NCBI GenBank assembly: GCA_016931115.1
Contig: JAFGFM010000038.1
Span: 21,800 to 85,799 of the forward strand
Direction of reading: 5' to 3'
DNA: 64,000 nt
Source of the DNA: Deltaproteobacteria bacterium
GTDB taxonomy: Bacteria > Desulfobacterota > DSM-4660 > Desulfatiglandales > HGW-15
The position numbers were made by a program, and so were the translations under genes. The stretch's first letter is position 1. Each line of letters opens with the position of its first letter. Under the pieces are notes generated by a model. The model was not told where the DNA came from and ran no database searches. It saw only the letters and a program-made list of their open reading frames with translations. Of this stretch, positions 1 to 7,922 are shown piece after piece.

Positions 1-26
1 TTTTGCGCAGGAGAAATATAGAAACA

Positions 27-257
27 ATGGAACAGATTATTAATATTCATGTGGAGAAATTACCTGAAGGGGTTTTTCTTGCTACTTCAGACGATGTACC
101 TGGCCTGGTAGCTCAAGGCAGAACTGCTACAGAGGCAATTGAGATTGCGCGCGATGTCGCAAGAAAACTCATGGAAGCACGGGCTGAAAGAAAAGGTGAC
201 TTAAATCTTACAGAGATCAAGGATTCTTTCGATTACCCTCTGATAGTGAGTGCATAA
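27..257 (+). CDS. HicB-like antitoxin
   Basis: Small (76 aa) protein of the HicB/UPF0150 fold, expected to neutralise the HicA RNase encoded directly downstream. The sequence shows the family's beta-strand start and the characteristic 'DDVPGLVAQGRTATEA' stretch, followed by an amphipathic helix. No DNA-binding extension is visible. I chose the ATG at 27 over the TTG at 3 because the HicB fold begins there and AGGAG lies at 9-13. The stop is one base from the ATG of the partner gene, so the two are co-translated. The antitoxin-first order is the reverse of many hicAB loci but common for this subtype. The gene is complete although it sits at the window edge. Confidence 0.8.
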   Translation: MEQIINIHVEKLPEGVFLATSDDVPGLVAQGRTATEAIEIARDVARKLMEARAERKGDLNLTEIKDSFDYPLIVSA

Positions 258-258
258 T

Positions 259-486
259 ATGGGAAGATTGGCAGGTTTTCGCTATCGAGAAATAACCAAA
301 AGGCTCAAAGAACTCGGATTTGCTTTTGACAGACAAGCGGCAGGCAGCCATGAGATTTGGTACAACGAAATCGTTGATCGGTATACAACTATCCCCAATC
401 ATCCAGGTGATATACCTGAAGGAACACTTCGTGCTATCCTTAAACAAGCAGGCATTGCTCCTGATATATTCCTGAAAAATAAATAA
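259..486 (+). CDS. HicA-like mRNA interferase toxin
   Basis: HicA family (double-stranded RNA-binding-like fold) ribonuclease that cleaves mRNA in the ribosome context; 75 aa. Visible are the N-terminal 'REITKRLKELGF' helix, the 'AGSHEIW' strand carrying the conserved glycine and catalytic histidine, and a C-terminal 'GTLRAILKQAGI' helix, all standard for HicA. The ATG at 259 is preferred to the GTG at 250 because it follows the antitoxin stop by one base and the family starts there. The gene forms a bicistron with the HicB-like gene. A longer loop, 'NEIVDRYTTIPNHPG', replaces the usual lysine-rich loop. Confidence 0.8.
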   Translation: MGRLAGFRYREITKRLKELGFAFDRQAAGSHEIWYNEIVDRYTTIPNHPGDIPEGTLRAILKQAGIAPDIFLKNK

Positions 487-542
487 AGAGAAAAAACCTT
501 CAATCCCAGTGCCCTCTGTGGTGAAATAAAAGATAGGTTCTG

Positions 543-1073
543 CTATCTCTTCCCAAACCCATTAAAATGAACCCTCTCATATTTAAGGCTCTCCTTTTTA
601 TGGGGCGCCAATTTTTCTGCCGGGTAACCTATTGCAATTATTGACAGCACTGCCATTTCATCAGGCAGGTTGAGGATTGATGCCACATACTCTTCTGATG
701 TAATCTCTTCAGAATAATTTCTTTTTCTTAACTGTATCCAGCAGGCACCTAACCCCAGTGCCTCTGCCGCAAGGTAAATATGTGTTGAGGCAATGGAGGT
801 ATCCTCTATCCAGACATCGCTCTTCGTATTATCCGCACACACTACAATACCAATGGCAGCGCCCTTTAAAAATGCAGAGCCATGCTGTTTTACCTTTGAG
901 AGTTTTTCTAGCAGCGTTTTGTCATTTATAACAATAAACTCCCAGGGGTCTCTTCCCATTGAGGATGGCGACCTTAATGCTGCCTCTATTATTGTATCAA
1001 CCTTTTCCTCTTCAACAGGCATCTCCTCAAACTTTCGTATGCTCCTTCTTTTGATTATTTCCGGCATTACCAT
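543..1073 (-). CDS. Nitroreductase family flavoprotein
   Basis: FMN-dependent oxidoreductase of the NfsA/NfsB superfamily, cytoplasmic, substrate not predictable. At 176 aa it is a short family member. The N-terminal 'RRSIRKFEEMPV' is the classic FMN-phosphate-binding start. 'AALRSPSSMGRDPWEFIVI' and 'AALGLGACWIQLR' are the two further conserved blocks, and 'IAIGYPAE' is the usual C-terminal motif. The start MVMPEII has GGAG nine bases upstream; a second ATG two codons later is possible. The gene sits between toxin-antitoxin pairs on its own transcript, so its neighbours say nothing about its substrate. Confidence 0.85.
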   Translation of the reverse strand: MVMPEIIKRRSIRKFEEMPVEEEKVDTIIEAALRSPSSMGRDPWEFIVINDKTLLEKLSKVKQHGSAFLKGAAIGIVVCADNTKSDVWIEDTSIASTHIYLAAEALGLGACWIQLRKRNYSEEITSEEYVASILNLPDEMAVLSIIAIGYPAEKLAPHKKESLKYERVHFNGFGKR

Positions 1074-1130
1074 TGTTTATTTCTCCTTTGTTATCATGCT
1101 GGTTAAATTAACAGAGTTGCGGTCAGGTGT

Positions 1131-1469
1131 CTATTCACCAAGTATTTTTTTTAGTTCTTTTACAAGGAGGGGCAGGTCTACTTCTATTGTATCCCAGAGG
1201 ATATCAATATCCAATTGATCATATCCATGAATAAGCCTGTTACGCATTCCAACTACTTGAGTCAATGGGATAGTGGGGTACTTTTCATAGTCTTCGTCCC
1301 TGATCTTCGCTGCCGCTTCACCGATAACTTCGACCAGCCGTATTAATGCCAACTCAAGCATTCTTTCATGTTTCAAGCTTGTTCGAGATTTTCCTTTTAT
1401 TAAAGATATTGCCTCCTCAGCATTATCAAGCATATGCCGCAATCGATAATGCAAATCATAATGCGGCAT
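1131..1469 (-). CDS. HepT-like HEPN toxin (DUF86)
   Basis: HEPN-domain ribonuclease of the HepT family, toxin of a MntA/HepT type VII system; 112 aa, the normal length. The catalytic R-x4-6-H motif is present as 'RNRLIHGY', including the tyrosine two residues after the histidine that is AMPylated by MntA in characterised systems. The rest is all-helical. The start codon overlaps the MntA-like gene upstream by 14 bases and a GAGG lies ahead of the ATG, so translation is coupled. Target RNA cannot be inferred. Confidence 0.88.
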   Translation of the reverse strand: MPHYDLHYRLRHMLDNAEEAISLIKGKSRTSLKHERMLELALIRLVEVIGEAAAKIRDEDYEKYPTIPLTQVVGMRNRLIHGYDQLDIDILWDTIEVDLPLLVKELKKILGE

Positions 1470-1764
1470 ATTGAACCTCTGATTCAGCTAATACTTTGTC
1501 ACGAAAATACTTGCTGATAAAACCCGGAGTATTGAGGTCAACCTTCCGGCCAATTATTTCTGACAATTCATTCTCTATTGAGGTCAGTTTCATAAGACCA
1601 ACCCGTGCTTCGGGATCAAATTCAACCAGTATATCCACATCGCTTTCAGGGCCAAAATCGGTACGTATAGATGAGCCAAACAAGGATAACTTAATGATCT
1701 TATTTTTTCTGCAAAAATCAGCTATCCTGTCATTGTTTATTTTCAGTTTTAATTCCTCATTCAT
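1456..1764 (-). CDS. MntA-like nucleotidyltransferase antitoxin
   Basis: Minimal nucleotidyltransferase (Pol beta fold), 102 aa. In the MntA/HepT system this enzyme transfers AMP to the HepT tyrosine and silences it. The active-site signature 'GSS...ESDVDILVEF' (GSx10DxD) starts near residue 30, and the third acidic residue is in 'GRKVDLNTP'. All three metal-binding acidic positions are retained, so it should be active. GAGGG precedes the ATG. It is first in the two-gene operon, with hepT overlapping its end. Confidence 0.88.
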   Translation of the reverse strand: MNEELKLKINNDRIADFCRKNKIIKLSLFGSSIRTDFGPESDVDILVEFDPEARVGLMKLTSIENELSEIIGRKVDLNTPGFISKYFRDKVLAESEVQYAAL

Positions 1765-1881
1765 TGTAACCCTCGTAAAGTTTTATGGCGTATAAGTATA
1801 AGGACATCAGCATTATAAAAAAAAGGATAAAGACCGGTCAAGCTTTATAAGGCACCATGCCAGAGCCTGTTTATATATTGG

Positions 1882-1918
1882 TTGACATAACTTCATTAAG
1901 TGACTAGTCTGACTAGTG
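1882..1918 (+). promoter_or_regulatory. Promoter with repeated ACTAGT operator upstream of phd/vapC-type pair
   Basis: TTGACA at 1882-1887 is followed 17 bases later by TAGTCT, a weak -10. Overlapping and following the -10 are two abutting 9-base repeats, TGACTAGTC (1901-1909) and TGACTAGTG (1910-1918), each centred on the palindrome ACTAGT. Phd/YefM antitoxins bind short palindromes at their own promoter, so this is the likely autoregulatory site. That role is inferred. Confidence 0.55.
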
Positions 1919-1940
1919 CAAAATAAGTTGGAGGGCTCAA

Positions 1941-2192
1941 ATGGAAACATTATGGAAATTGCAGGAGGCCAAGGCAAAATTCAGCAAAATCGTTGAAGAC
2001 GCCTTGAAGATTGGGCCACAATTTGTAACCCGCAGGGGGCAAAAGGCGGTTGTTGTGGTGTCGGTCGATGATTATGAGGAATTGGTATCAAAAAGGCCAA
2101 GCCTTAAGGATTTTTTACTCTCCTGCCCAAAGGTAGATGTAGACTTTGAAAAAGAGCGGGGGAAAGAGCTGCCAAGGAGTGTAGAACTGTGA
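1941..2192 (+). CDS. Phd/YefM-type antitoxin
   Basis: Type II antitoxin, 83 aa, that binds the PIN toxin and the promoter. The N-terminal 'WKLQEAKAKFSKIVEDAL' and 'QFVTRRGQKAVVVVSVDDYEEL' are the Phd/YefM DNA-binding and dimerisation elements. The acidic C-terminal tail is the usual toxin-binding segment. GGAGGG lies eight bases before the ATG. The stop overlaps the toxin GTG start (GTGA), giving translational coupling. Confidence 0.88.
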   Translation: METLWKLQEAKAKFSKIVEDALKIGPQFVTRRGQKAVVVVSVDDYEELVSKRPSLKDFLLSCPKVDVDFEKERGKELPRSVEL

Positions 2193-2614
2193 ATTACCTG
2201 CTGGATACCTGTGTCATATCAGAACTTGTAAAAAAATCGCCTGATAAAAATGTCATGGATTGGCTTGAAAGCACCCCTTCAGAAAGACTGTATTTATCGG
2301 TTATTACAATTGGCGAAATCCGAAAGGGCCTTTCCAAGCTTCCTGAATCAAAACGAAAAGATTCACTCACCAATTGGCTAAACGCTCTTCTTAAGGATTA
2401 TCAAAACAGGATTTTAACTATTGATCTTACTGTTGCCGAGAACTGGGGAAATATCCTTGGGAAAGCGGAAAAAGAAGGTAACCCCATGCTTGCGATAGAT
2501 AGCCTGATTGCCGCAATAGCTTACACACATAATCTTGTTCTGGTAACAAGAAATGTCAGTGATTTTGAACCAACAGGTATTCCAATAAAAACCCCCTGGA
2601 CAGCAGGCGTATAA
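2189..2614 (+). CDS. PIN-domain toxin (VapC/FitB-like)
   Basis: PIN-fold endoribonuclease, 141 aa, toxin partner of the Phd-like antitoxin. The conserved acidic residues appear in order: 'YLLDTCVISEL' (first Asp), 'ITIGEIRKG' (Glu), 'AIDSLIAAIA' (Asp) and 'TRNVSDF' (last Asp). The GTG start overlaps the antitoxin stop. In these systems the toxin cuts tRNA or rRNA; the target here is unknown. Confidence 0.9.
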   Translation: MNYLLDTCVISELVKKSPDKNVMDWLESTPSERLYLSVITIGEIRKGLSKLPESKRKDSLTNWLNALLKDYQNRILTIDLTVAENWGNILGKAEKEGNPMLAIDSLIAAIAYTHNLVLVTRNVSDFEPTGIPIKTPWTAGV

Positions 2615-2621
2615 TAGGAAT

Positions 2622-3674
2622 ATGGAAAAAGATATACAGGATAAAATGAAGACTGATTTAAATTCCCTGTCTAAAGAGGAGACCATCGAATGGGTCAAGG
2701 GGCTTGGCATAGAACCATACAGGGCAGGCCAGATAAGGCAGTGGCTTTTTCAAAAGATGGCGACCTCCTTTGATGAGATGACAAATATCTCTGTCACAGT
2801 CCGCGAAAAGCTAAAGGAAAAGGCGTTTATCACATCCATCGAAAAGGTCAAAACACTCGTATCAGAGGATACCACAGAGAAATATCTCTTCAGGCTCCAC
2901 GATGGTAACCTGATAGAGTCTGTGCTCATACCGGAAAAGGATCACTTCACCATCTGTATCTCATCACAGGCAGGGTGTGCCATGGGATGCACCTTCTGTC
3001 ATACTGCCCGGCAGGGGTTTAAGAGAAACCTCACTGCTGGGGAGATCATTGAACAGGTAATCGAGACGCAAAGAGGCATGACTGACCCTGATAAACTCTC
3101 AAACATTGTGCTTATGGGTATGGGTGAACCGCTCGCAAATTATGATGCAGTTATTACTGCGATAAATAACCTGATAGATCAAAATACCATCAGCTTTTCA
3201 CACAGAAAGATAACGCTATCCACATGCGGCCTTGTCCCCAATATAATAAGGCTTGGAAAGGACTCGCCTGTCAACCTTGCAGTATCCCTTAATGCAGGAG
3301 ATGATGAGACCAGAAACCGCATCATGCCCATAAATAAGACATACAACCTTAAAAGCCTGATCTCCGCATGTAAAGAGTTTCCCCTCCCAAGCAGGAAGAT
3401 GATCACCTTTGAGTATATCCTTATTAAGGGGGTTAATGACAGCCCGGCTGATGCCCTTAAGGTGGCTAAGCTCTTAAGGGGCGTAAGGGCCAAGATCAAC
3501 CTTATTCCACTTAATCCCGGCCCTGACCCCACCATGTGCGCGCCATCATGGGATGAGATGGTCAGTTTTCAGGAGATCCTTGCTGAAAATCAGTACACCG
3601 TGATCATAAGAAAGAGCAAGGGGCAGGATATACTTGCAGCTTGCGGCCAGCTGAGCGGAAGAGAACTAACCTAA
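2622..3674 (+). CDS. rlmN: Dual-specificity RNA methyltransferase RlmN
   Basis: Radical SAM enzyme that methylates C2 of adenosine in 23S rRNA (A2503) and in some tRNAs. At 350 aa it is normal length. The N-terminal helical domain ends near residue 90. The radical SAM cysteine cluster is 'CAMGCTFCHT'. 'LMGMGEPLANYDAV' is the SAM-binding GEP motif, and the methyl-carrying cysteine is in the terminal 'LAACGQLSG'. Two starts are possible: the ATG at 2622 and the ATG at 2646, which has AGGA five bases upstream. It follows the PIN toxin by seven bases but is probably not functionally linked to it. Confidence 0.95.
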   Translation: MEKDIQDKMKTDLNSLSKEETIEWVKGLGIEPYRAGQIRQWLFQKMATSFDEMTNISVTVREKLKEKAFITSIEKVKTLVSEDTTEKYLFRLHDGNLIESVLIPEKDHFTICISSQAGCAMGCTFCHTARQGFKRNLTAGEIIEQVIETQRGMTDPDKLSNIVLMGMGEPLANYDAVITAINNLIDQNTISFSHRKITLSTCGLVPNIIRLGKDSPVNLAVSLNAGDDETRNRIMPINKTYNLKSLISACKEFPLPSRKMITFEYILIKGVNDSPADALKVAKLLRGVRAKINLIPLNPGPDPTMCAPSWDEMVSFQEILAENQYTVIIRKSKGQDILAACGQLSGRELT

Positions 3675-3762
3675 TTTTAACTTGCTTTTAAATTTCAATA
3701 TGTTAAGGTACGCAGCCTGCTATCGGGCAGGATACAATTTGCTATAGAAGGAAAATAAAAAG

Positions 3763-4146
3763 ATGATTAAACTTGATTTTACAAAGGGAAGCGGATTGCT
3801 TCCGGCCATTGCACAGGACTACAAAACCGGAAAGGTGCTTATGCTTGCCTATATTAATGAGGAGTCCTGGCGAAAGAGTCTTGAGACAGGCGAGGTGCAT
3901 TACTGGAGCAGGTCAAGGAGCGAGCTCTGGCACAAGGGCGGTACATCCGGTAATGTCCAGAAGATAAAAGAGATATATGCAGACTGTGATAATGACACGG
4001 TTCTGTTTGTGGTGGATCAGATCGGCCAGGCAGCATGCCATACAGGCCGTGAGAGCTGCTTTTATCAGAAGATAGATAATAGCGGCGAGGTAACCATTGT
4101 TGGTGATATAATATTTGACCCTGAAAAGGTTTATGGGAAGAAATGA
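3763..4146 (+). CDS. hisI: Phosphoribosyl-AMP cyclohydrolase
   Basis: Third step of histidine biosynthesis: opens the adenine ring of PR-AMP. 127 aa, the length of the free-standing enzyme (no HisE fusion). Visible are 'VLMLAYINEESW', 'HYWSRSRSELWHKG', the metal-binding 'DCDNDTVLF' and the zinc-ligand region 'ACHTGRESCF'. AAGGA lies upstream of the ATG. hisG follows on the same strand after a 109-base spacer carrying a tandem repeat. The other his genes are not in the window. Confidence 0.95.
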   Translation: MIKLDFTKGSGLLPAIAQDYKTGKVLMLAYINEESWRKSLETGEVHYWSRSRSELWHKGGTSGNVQKIKEIYADCDNDTVLFVVDQIGQAACHTGRESCFYQKIDNSGEVTIVGDIIFDPEKVYGKK

Positions 4147-4158
4147 TTAAAGCTCAAA

Positions 4159-4214
4159 GCTCAAAGGTGAAAGCTCAAAGGTGAAAGCTCAAAGGTGAAA
4201 GCTCAAAGGTGAAA
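4159..4214 (+). repeat. Tandem repeat, four copies of a 14-base unit
   Basis: Four perfect head-to-tail copies of GCTCAAAGGTGAAA between hisI and hisG, preceded by a partial copy (GCTCAAA at 4152). The array begins a few bases after the hisI stop. It has no spacer sequences, so it is a simple tandem repeat and likely length-variable. Confidence 0.9.
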
Positions 4215-4255
4215 GGTGGAAGCATGTGGTATAAAATATTACGAGGTAAATAAAG

Positions 4256-5128
4256 ATGAAAAAATTAAAACTGGGTATCCCAAAGGGGAGCCTTCAAAAT
4301 TCAACGCTTAACCTGTTTGAAAAATCAGGCTGGAAGATAAACGTGGATGGCAGGAGCTATTTCCCTGCAATCAATGATGATACAATAGAATGCACCATCT
4401 GCCGCGCCCAGGAGATGTCCCGGTATGTGGAGAGCGGGGCTATTGATGCAGGGCTTACAGGCCTTGACTGGACAATGGAGAATGAATCGGACGTGGTGGT
4501 TGTAGATGACCTTGTATACAGCAAGGTAAGCCAGAACCCTGCAAGGTGGGTGCTTGCAGTGCCGAATGACTCAAGCATAAAGGAGTTAAAGGAGCTTCAG
4601 GGCAAAAAGATCTCTACTGAACTGGTAAATTTTACAAAAAAATATTTCAGGGAAAGAGACATAGATGTACATGTCGAATTTTCATGGGGCGCCACAGAGG
4701 CAAAGGTGGTATCAGGGCTTGCAGATGCCATTGTAGAGGTAACAGAGACCGGTAGCACCATCAAGGCACATGGCCTTAAGATCATTCATGAGCTGATGAG
4801 GTCAAATACACAGCTTATCGCCAATAAAGAGTCCTACAAGGATGAATGGAAAAAGGAAAAGATTGGCCAGATAATACTCCTCCTTAAAGGTGCATTAAGG
4901 GCGGAAAAGCTGGTGGGGCTCAAGATGAATGTATCGGAAGAAAAGCTTGAGAGCGTTATAGGCCTGCTTCCCAGCCTGAATGCACCCACAGTGGCGCATC
5001 TCTATAAATCCACATGGACATCTGTTGAGACAGTTGTGGATTCAAAGGTGGTGCGGGATCTTATTCCAAGGCTGATCAAGGCCGGTGCAGAGGGTATCAT
5101 AGAGTATCCACTGAACAAGGTTATTTAG
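4256..5128 (+). CDS. hisG: ATP phosphoribosyltransferase, long form
   Basis: First committed enzyme of histidine biosynthesis, joining ATP and PRPP. The 290 aa size with a C-terminal domain of about 75 residues marks the long, self-sufficient HisG that does not need HisZ. This C-terminal ACT/PII-like domain carries histidine feedback control. Visible motifs are 'LGIPKGSLQ' at the N-terminus, 'DAGLTGLDW', and the PRPP-binding loop '[15 protein letters not shown]'. GAGG lies upstream of the ATG. It is followed after 17 bases by an aminotransferase gene. Confidence 0.95.
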   Translation: MKKLKLGIPKGSLQNSTLNLFEKSGWKINVDGRSYFPAINDDTIECTICRAQEMSRYVESGAIDAGLTGLDWTMENESDVVVVDDLVYSKVSQNPARWVLAVPNDSSIKELKELQGKKISTELVNFTKKYFRERDIDVHVEFSWGATEAKVVSGLADAIVEVTETGSTIKAHGLKIIHELMRSNTQLIANKESYKDEWKKEKIGQIILLLKGALRAEKLVGLKMNVSEEKLESVIGLLPSLNAPTVAHLYKSTWTSVETVVDSKVVRDLIPRLIKAGAEGIIEYPLNKVI

Positions 5129-5145
5129 ATATAAGCAGGCCCGCC

Positions 5146-6291
5146 ATGACTAAAGTTTCAGGCCGTTCTCAGAATATATCTTCATTTATCGTCATGGACG
5201 TGCTTGAACGTGCCCATGAACTTGAACAAGAGGGTAAAAACATCATCCACCTTGAGGTCGGGGAGCCCGATTTTGCAACGCCTCCCCCCATCTCTGAGGC
5301 GGCAATAGATGCAATACGCCGGGAAGAGACCCACTACACCCACAGCTTAGGCCTTATTGAACTGAGAAAGGCCATCTGTGACCATTATCACAAAAAATAT
5401 GGCGTGGAGGTTGACCCCGGAAGGGTAGTGGTGAGTTCAGGCACCTCCCCGGCCCTATTCATGATCTATTCCGCGCTCCTTGATCAGGGGGATGAGATAA
5501 TCATCTCAAACCCCCATTACCCCTGCTACCCCAATTTTGCCATTTTTCTTAAGGCGATTCCCTCTTTTGTGGATGTATTTGAAGAGGATGGGTTTCAGTA
5601 CAGGCCATCCGAGATAAAACAAAGGATAACAGCGAAGACAAAGGCCATATTGATTAACAGCCCCTCAAACCCCACTGGCACACTCCTGTCACCTGAAAGG
5701 ATGAAAGAGATTGCAGGTTTGGGGCCAATTATAATATCGGATGAGATATATCACGGGCTTGTATATGGCGAAACAGAGCACAGCATCTTAGAGTATACAG
5801 ACAGGGCCTTTGTGGTAAACGGATTTTCAAAGCTCCATGCCATGACAGGGTGGCGTTTGGGCTATGCTATTGTACCCCCTGAATTTGTGCGGCCCATCCA
5901 GAAGATACAGCAGAATTTTTATATATCCGCAAGCAGTATTGCCCAGTGGGCAGGGATTGCAGCCCTTACAAAGGCAGATAAAGAGATAGAGCAGATGAAG
6001 TCGATCTATAATGAGAGACGGGTTTATATGATAGAGAGGCTCAGAAAAATGGGTTTTAAGATCCAGGTTGAGCCAAGGGGGGCATTCTATGTGTTTGTGA
6101 ATGCAAGACATATATCAGACAACTCATACAGGCTCGCCTTTGATATACTTGAAAAGGCAGGGGTAGGTGTAACGCCTGGTATTGATTTTGGTAAAAATGG
6201 TGAAGGCTATCTCAGGTTTTCCTATGCCAACTCGATTGAAAACATAACCGCTGGCCTTGACCGGCTGGAAAAATACCTTGAGGAAATTTAG
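5146..6291 (+). CDS. PLP-dependent class I/II aminotransferase
   Basis: Fold-type I aminotransferase, 381 aa, of the aspartate-aminotransferase Ib-like group. The motifs are 'LEVGEPDFATPPP', 'SSGTSPALFM', 'INSPSNPTGT', 'ISDEIYHGLVYG' and the PLP-lysine motif 'NGFSKLHAMTGWRLGY'; the substrate-carboxylate arginine is in 'LRFSYA'. The substrate is uncertain: it lies after hisG, but the motifs are not those of HisC. The ribosome-binding site is weak, which fits coupling to hisG. The stop is directly adjacent to the ysxC ATG. Confidence 0.88.
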   Translation: MTKVSGRSQNISSFIVMDVLERAHELEQEGKNIIHLEVGEPDFATPPPISEAAIDAIRREETHYTHSLGLIELRKAICDHYHKKYGVEVDPGRVVVSSGTSPALFMIYSALLDQGDEIIISNPHYPCYPNFAIFLKAIPSFVDVFEEDGFQYRPSEIKQRITAKTKAILINSPSNPTGTLLSPERMKEIAGLGPIIISDEIYHGLVYGETEHSILEYTDRAFVVNGFSKLHAMTGWRLGYAIVPPEFVRPIQKIQQNFYISASSIAQWAGIAALTKADKEIEQMKSIYNERRVYMIERLRKMGFKIQVEPRGAFYVFVNARHISDNSYRLAFDILEKAGVGVTPGIDFGKNGEGYLRFSYANSIENITAGLDRLEKYLEEI

Positions 6292-6882
6292 ATGGATGTA
6301 GAATTTTTAAAAAGCGCCTTTGAAAAGGGCCATTATCCACCCCCTGAACGGCCTGAGATTGCCTTTGCCGGAAAATCCAATGTGGGGAAATCATCTCTTA
6401 TAAATGTCCTTGTAAACAAGAATAAATTGGCAAGGACAAGCTCTACACCGGGAAGGACGCAGGCACTTAATTTTTTCAATATAGGCACAAACCTCTGTTT
6501 TGTTGACCTGCCCGGGTATGGCTTTGCAAAGGTGCCCCTTAGTATAAAGGCTACATGGGGAAAGATGGTTGAAACATACCTTAAGAGCCGCGAAAACCTT
6601 AAGGCAGTTATCGTGATCATGGATATAAGGCGCGACATATCAGTGGATGATATCAACCTCATAAACTGGCTCAATGAATATAAAAAAGGTGTAATCCCGG
6701 TTTTGACCAAGGTGGATAAGCTGAACCGCAAAGAGAGGGATACAAGGACAAGAATCCTTCAAGGTGCCCTCGAAAATATGAATATTGATAAACCCATCCT
6801 CTTTTCTGCCCAGACACGAGAGGGTAAGGATGAGATATGGAAAAGAATAGAGGGTATTTTAACCGCGAATGAACGCGAATGA
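6292..6882 (+). CDS. ysxC: Ribosome-biogenesis GTPase YsxC/EngB
   Basis: Essential-type GTPase of the TrmE-Era-EngA-EngB-Septin family, involved in late 50S subunit assembly; 196 aa. G motifs are visible: G1 'GKSNVGKSSLINVL', G2 'TPGRTQALNFF', G3 'DLPGYGFA', G4 'TKVDKL' and G5 'FSAQTREG'. It starts on the base after the aminotransferase stop. The last residues, 'TANERE', and the stop codon are encoded by an intergenic repeat element, so the native C-terminus has been replaced or extended. This tail lies outside the GTPase core. Confidence 0.95.
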   Translation: MDVEFLKSAFEKGHYPPPERPEIAFAGKSNVGKSSLINVLVNKNKLARTSSTPGRTQALNFFNIGTNLCFVDLPGYGFAKVPLSIKATWGKMVETYLKSRENLKAVIVIMDIRRDISVDDINLINWLNEYKKGVIPVLTKVDKLNRKERDTRTRILQGALENMNIDKPILFSAQTREGKDEIWKRIEGILTANERE

Positions 6883-6947
6883 ACGCGAAATTTTTAAAAC
6901 CAGATCTAAAATTCTATAAGTGTTAAATATCGTTCATTAGCGGTTAC
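6861..6947. repeat. Palindromic repeat element, copy 1 (AACCGCGAATGAACG family)
   Basis: Left arm AACCGCGAATGAACG at 6861-6875 is complementary, with one mismatch, to CGTTCATTAGCGGTT at 6931-6945. Between them are further GAACGCGAA units and the string CGCGAAATTTTTAA. A second copy with the same left arm and core is at 8777-8871. The left arm lies inside ysxC and supplies its last codons and stop. Confidence 0.85.
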
Positions 6948-7199
6948 CTTCTCTTCTTACAGATTTCTTCCCATTCTCTTGCTGCATCATCACAAAGCAT
7001 CAATGTAGGATAAATTTTCCTTTTCTACCCCTCTTTACCCGGAAGAACATTCCCTGAAAATTCTCCATCAGAAACTTTTCATATCTATATGTAAATCATA
7101 TCAAAGGGTTAACCCCGCATAAATATGTGGCATGTTTTTAGCATAATTCTTTTACCTGAAGTACCTTTAAAACTAAATGTCATTTATCAGGAGAAAGAG

Positions 7200-7913
7200 T
7201 TGAATTTTTTTGGAGAGAGCCTTTCATTTTCTGAGTATAAACCGGCTGATGAAGCAGATATGAGCCCTGAGTCCCCTGGTGGCGCAGGTATATTCCATAT
7301 CAAAGAGATTAAAAACAATTCACACTGGTCTGTTCCATGGTCTGACCTAATGATGACCATGTTTATTCTCTTCTGTATGCTTTACGCATATCCTGCTGCC
7401 AAAACAAAGGCGGCCCATACGACTCAAAAAGATGAGCTGTCCAGATTTTATGAAACGAGCAAAGAGACCCTAAAATTAAAAAATTATAATGATATTACAT
7501 CTGTGGAGCTTACAAAGGACAGGACAGTAAAAATAATTCTTCCCGGTGATATTTTTTTTGATATTGGGGATGCCGAGATAAAAACATCTGCATCGGGTTC
7601 TCTGGCGGCTGTGGGTGAACTTATCAAAGAGAGGGGTTATGCAATAACTGTGGCCGGCCATACAGATAATGTGCCTATTAATTCTGCGAAATTCCCTTCC
7701 AACTGGGAGCTGTCAACAGCAAGGGCATGTGAGGCTGCAAAATTTTTAATAGAAAAAATGGATATTACCCCTGATCGTCTTCAGGTAATAGGTTATGCTG
7801 AATACAGACCTGTAGCATCCAATGAGACCCCTGAAGGACGCCGGGCCAACAGGCGGGTTGAGGTTATTGTCTCAAAAGAGTCAATGCCGGAAAAACAAAA
7901 CACCTTTTTATAA
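7200..7913 (+). CDS. MotB-like stator/OmpA-domain protein
   Basis: Inner-membrane protein with one transmembrane helix ('WSDLMMTMFILFCMLYAY', about residue 60 of the longer reading) and a C-terminal OmpA-type peptidoglycan-binding domain ('VAGHTDNVPIN', 'NWELSTARA', 'GRRANRRVEV'). The Asp at the helix entry matches the proton-carrying Asp of MotB. The ORF track starts at 7125. I prefer the TTG at 7200 because AGGAG lies six bases upstream (7189-7193), whereas the upstream ATG has no such site. The N-terminal extension before the membrane helix is long for MotB. A MotA-like gene follows after nine bases, so the pair should form an ion-driven stator. Confidence 0.8.
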   Translation: MNFFGESLSFSEYKPADEADMSPESPGGAGIFHIKEIKNNSHWSVPWSDLMMTMFILFCMLYAYPAAKTKAAHTTQKDELSRFYETSKETLKLKNYNDITSVELTKDRTVKIILPGDIFFDIGDAEIKTSASGSLAAVGELIKERGYAITVAGHTDNVPINSAKFPSNWELSTARACEAAKFLIEKMDITPDRLQVIGYAEYRPVASNETPEGRRANRRVEVIVSKESMPEKQNTFL

Positions 7914-7922
7914 GAGATAAAA

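Noticed and set aside
4159-4214. Possible CRISPR array
   Set aside because: Units are 14 bases with no spacers and no cas genes.
5146-6291. HisC assignment for the aminotransferase after hisG
   Set aside because: Motifs match the aspartate-aminotransferase Ib-like group rather than histidinol-phosphate aminotransferase.
6944-7030. Minus-strand fragment reading KIYPTLMLCDDAAREWEEICKKRR next to repeat copy 1
   Set aside because: Reads like a gene's C-terminal end, with the stop at the repeat edge, but it is interrupted upstream and matches no family I recognise; too short to claim a pseudogene.
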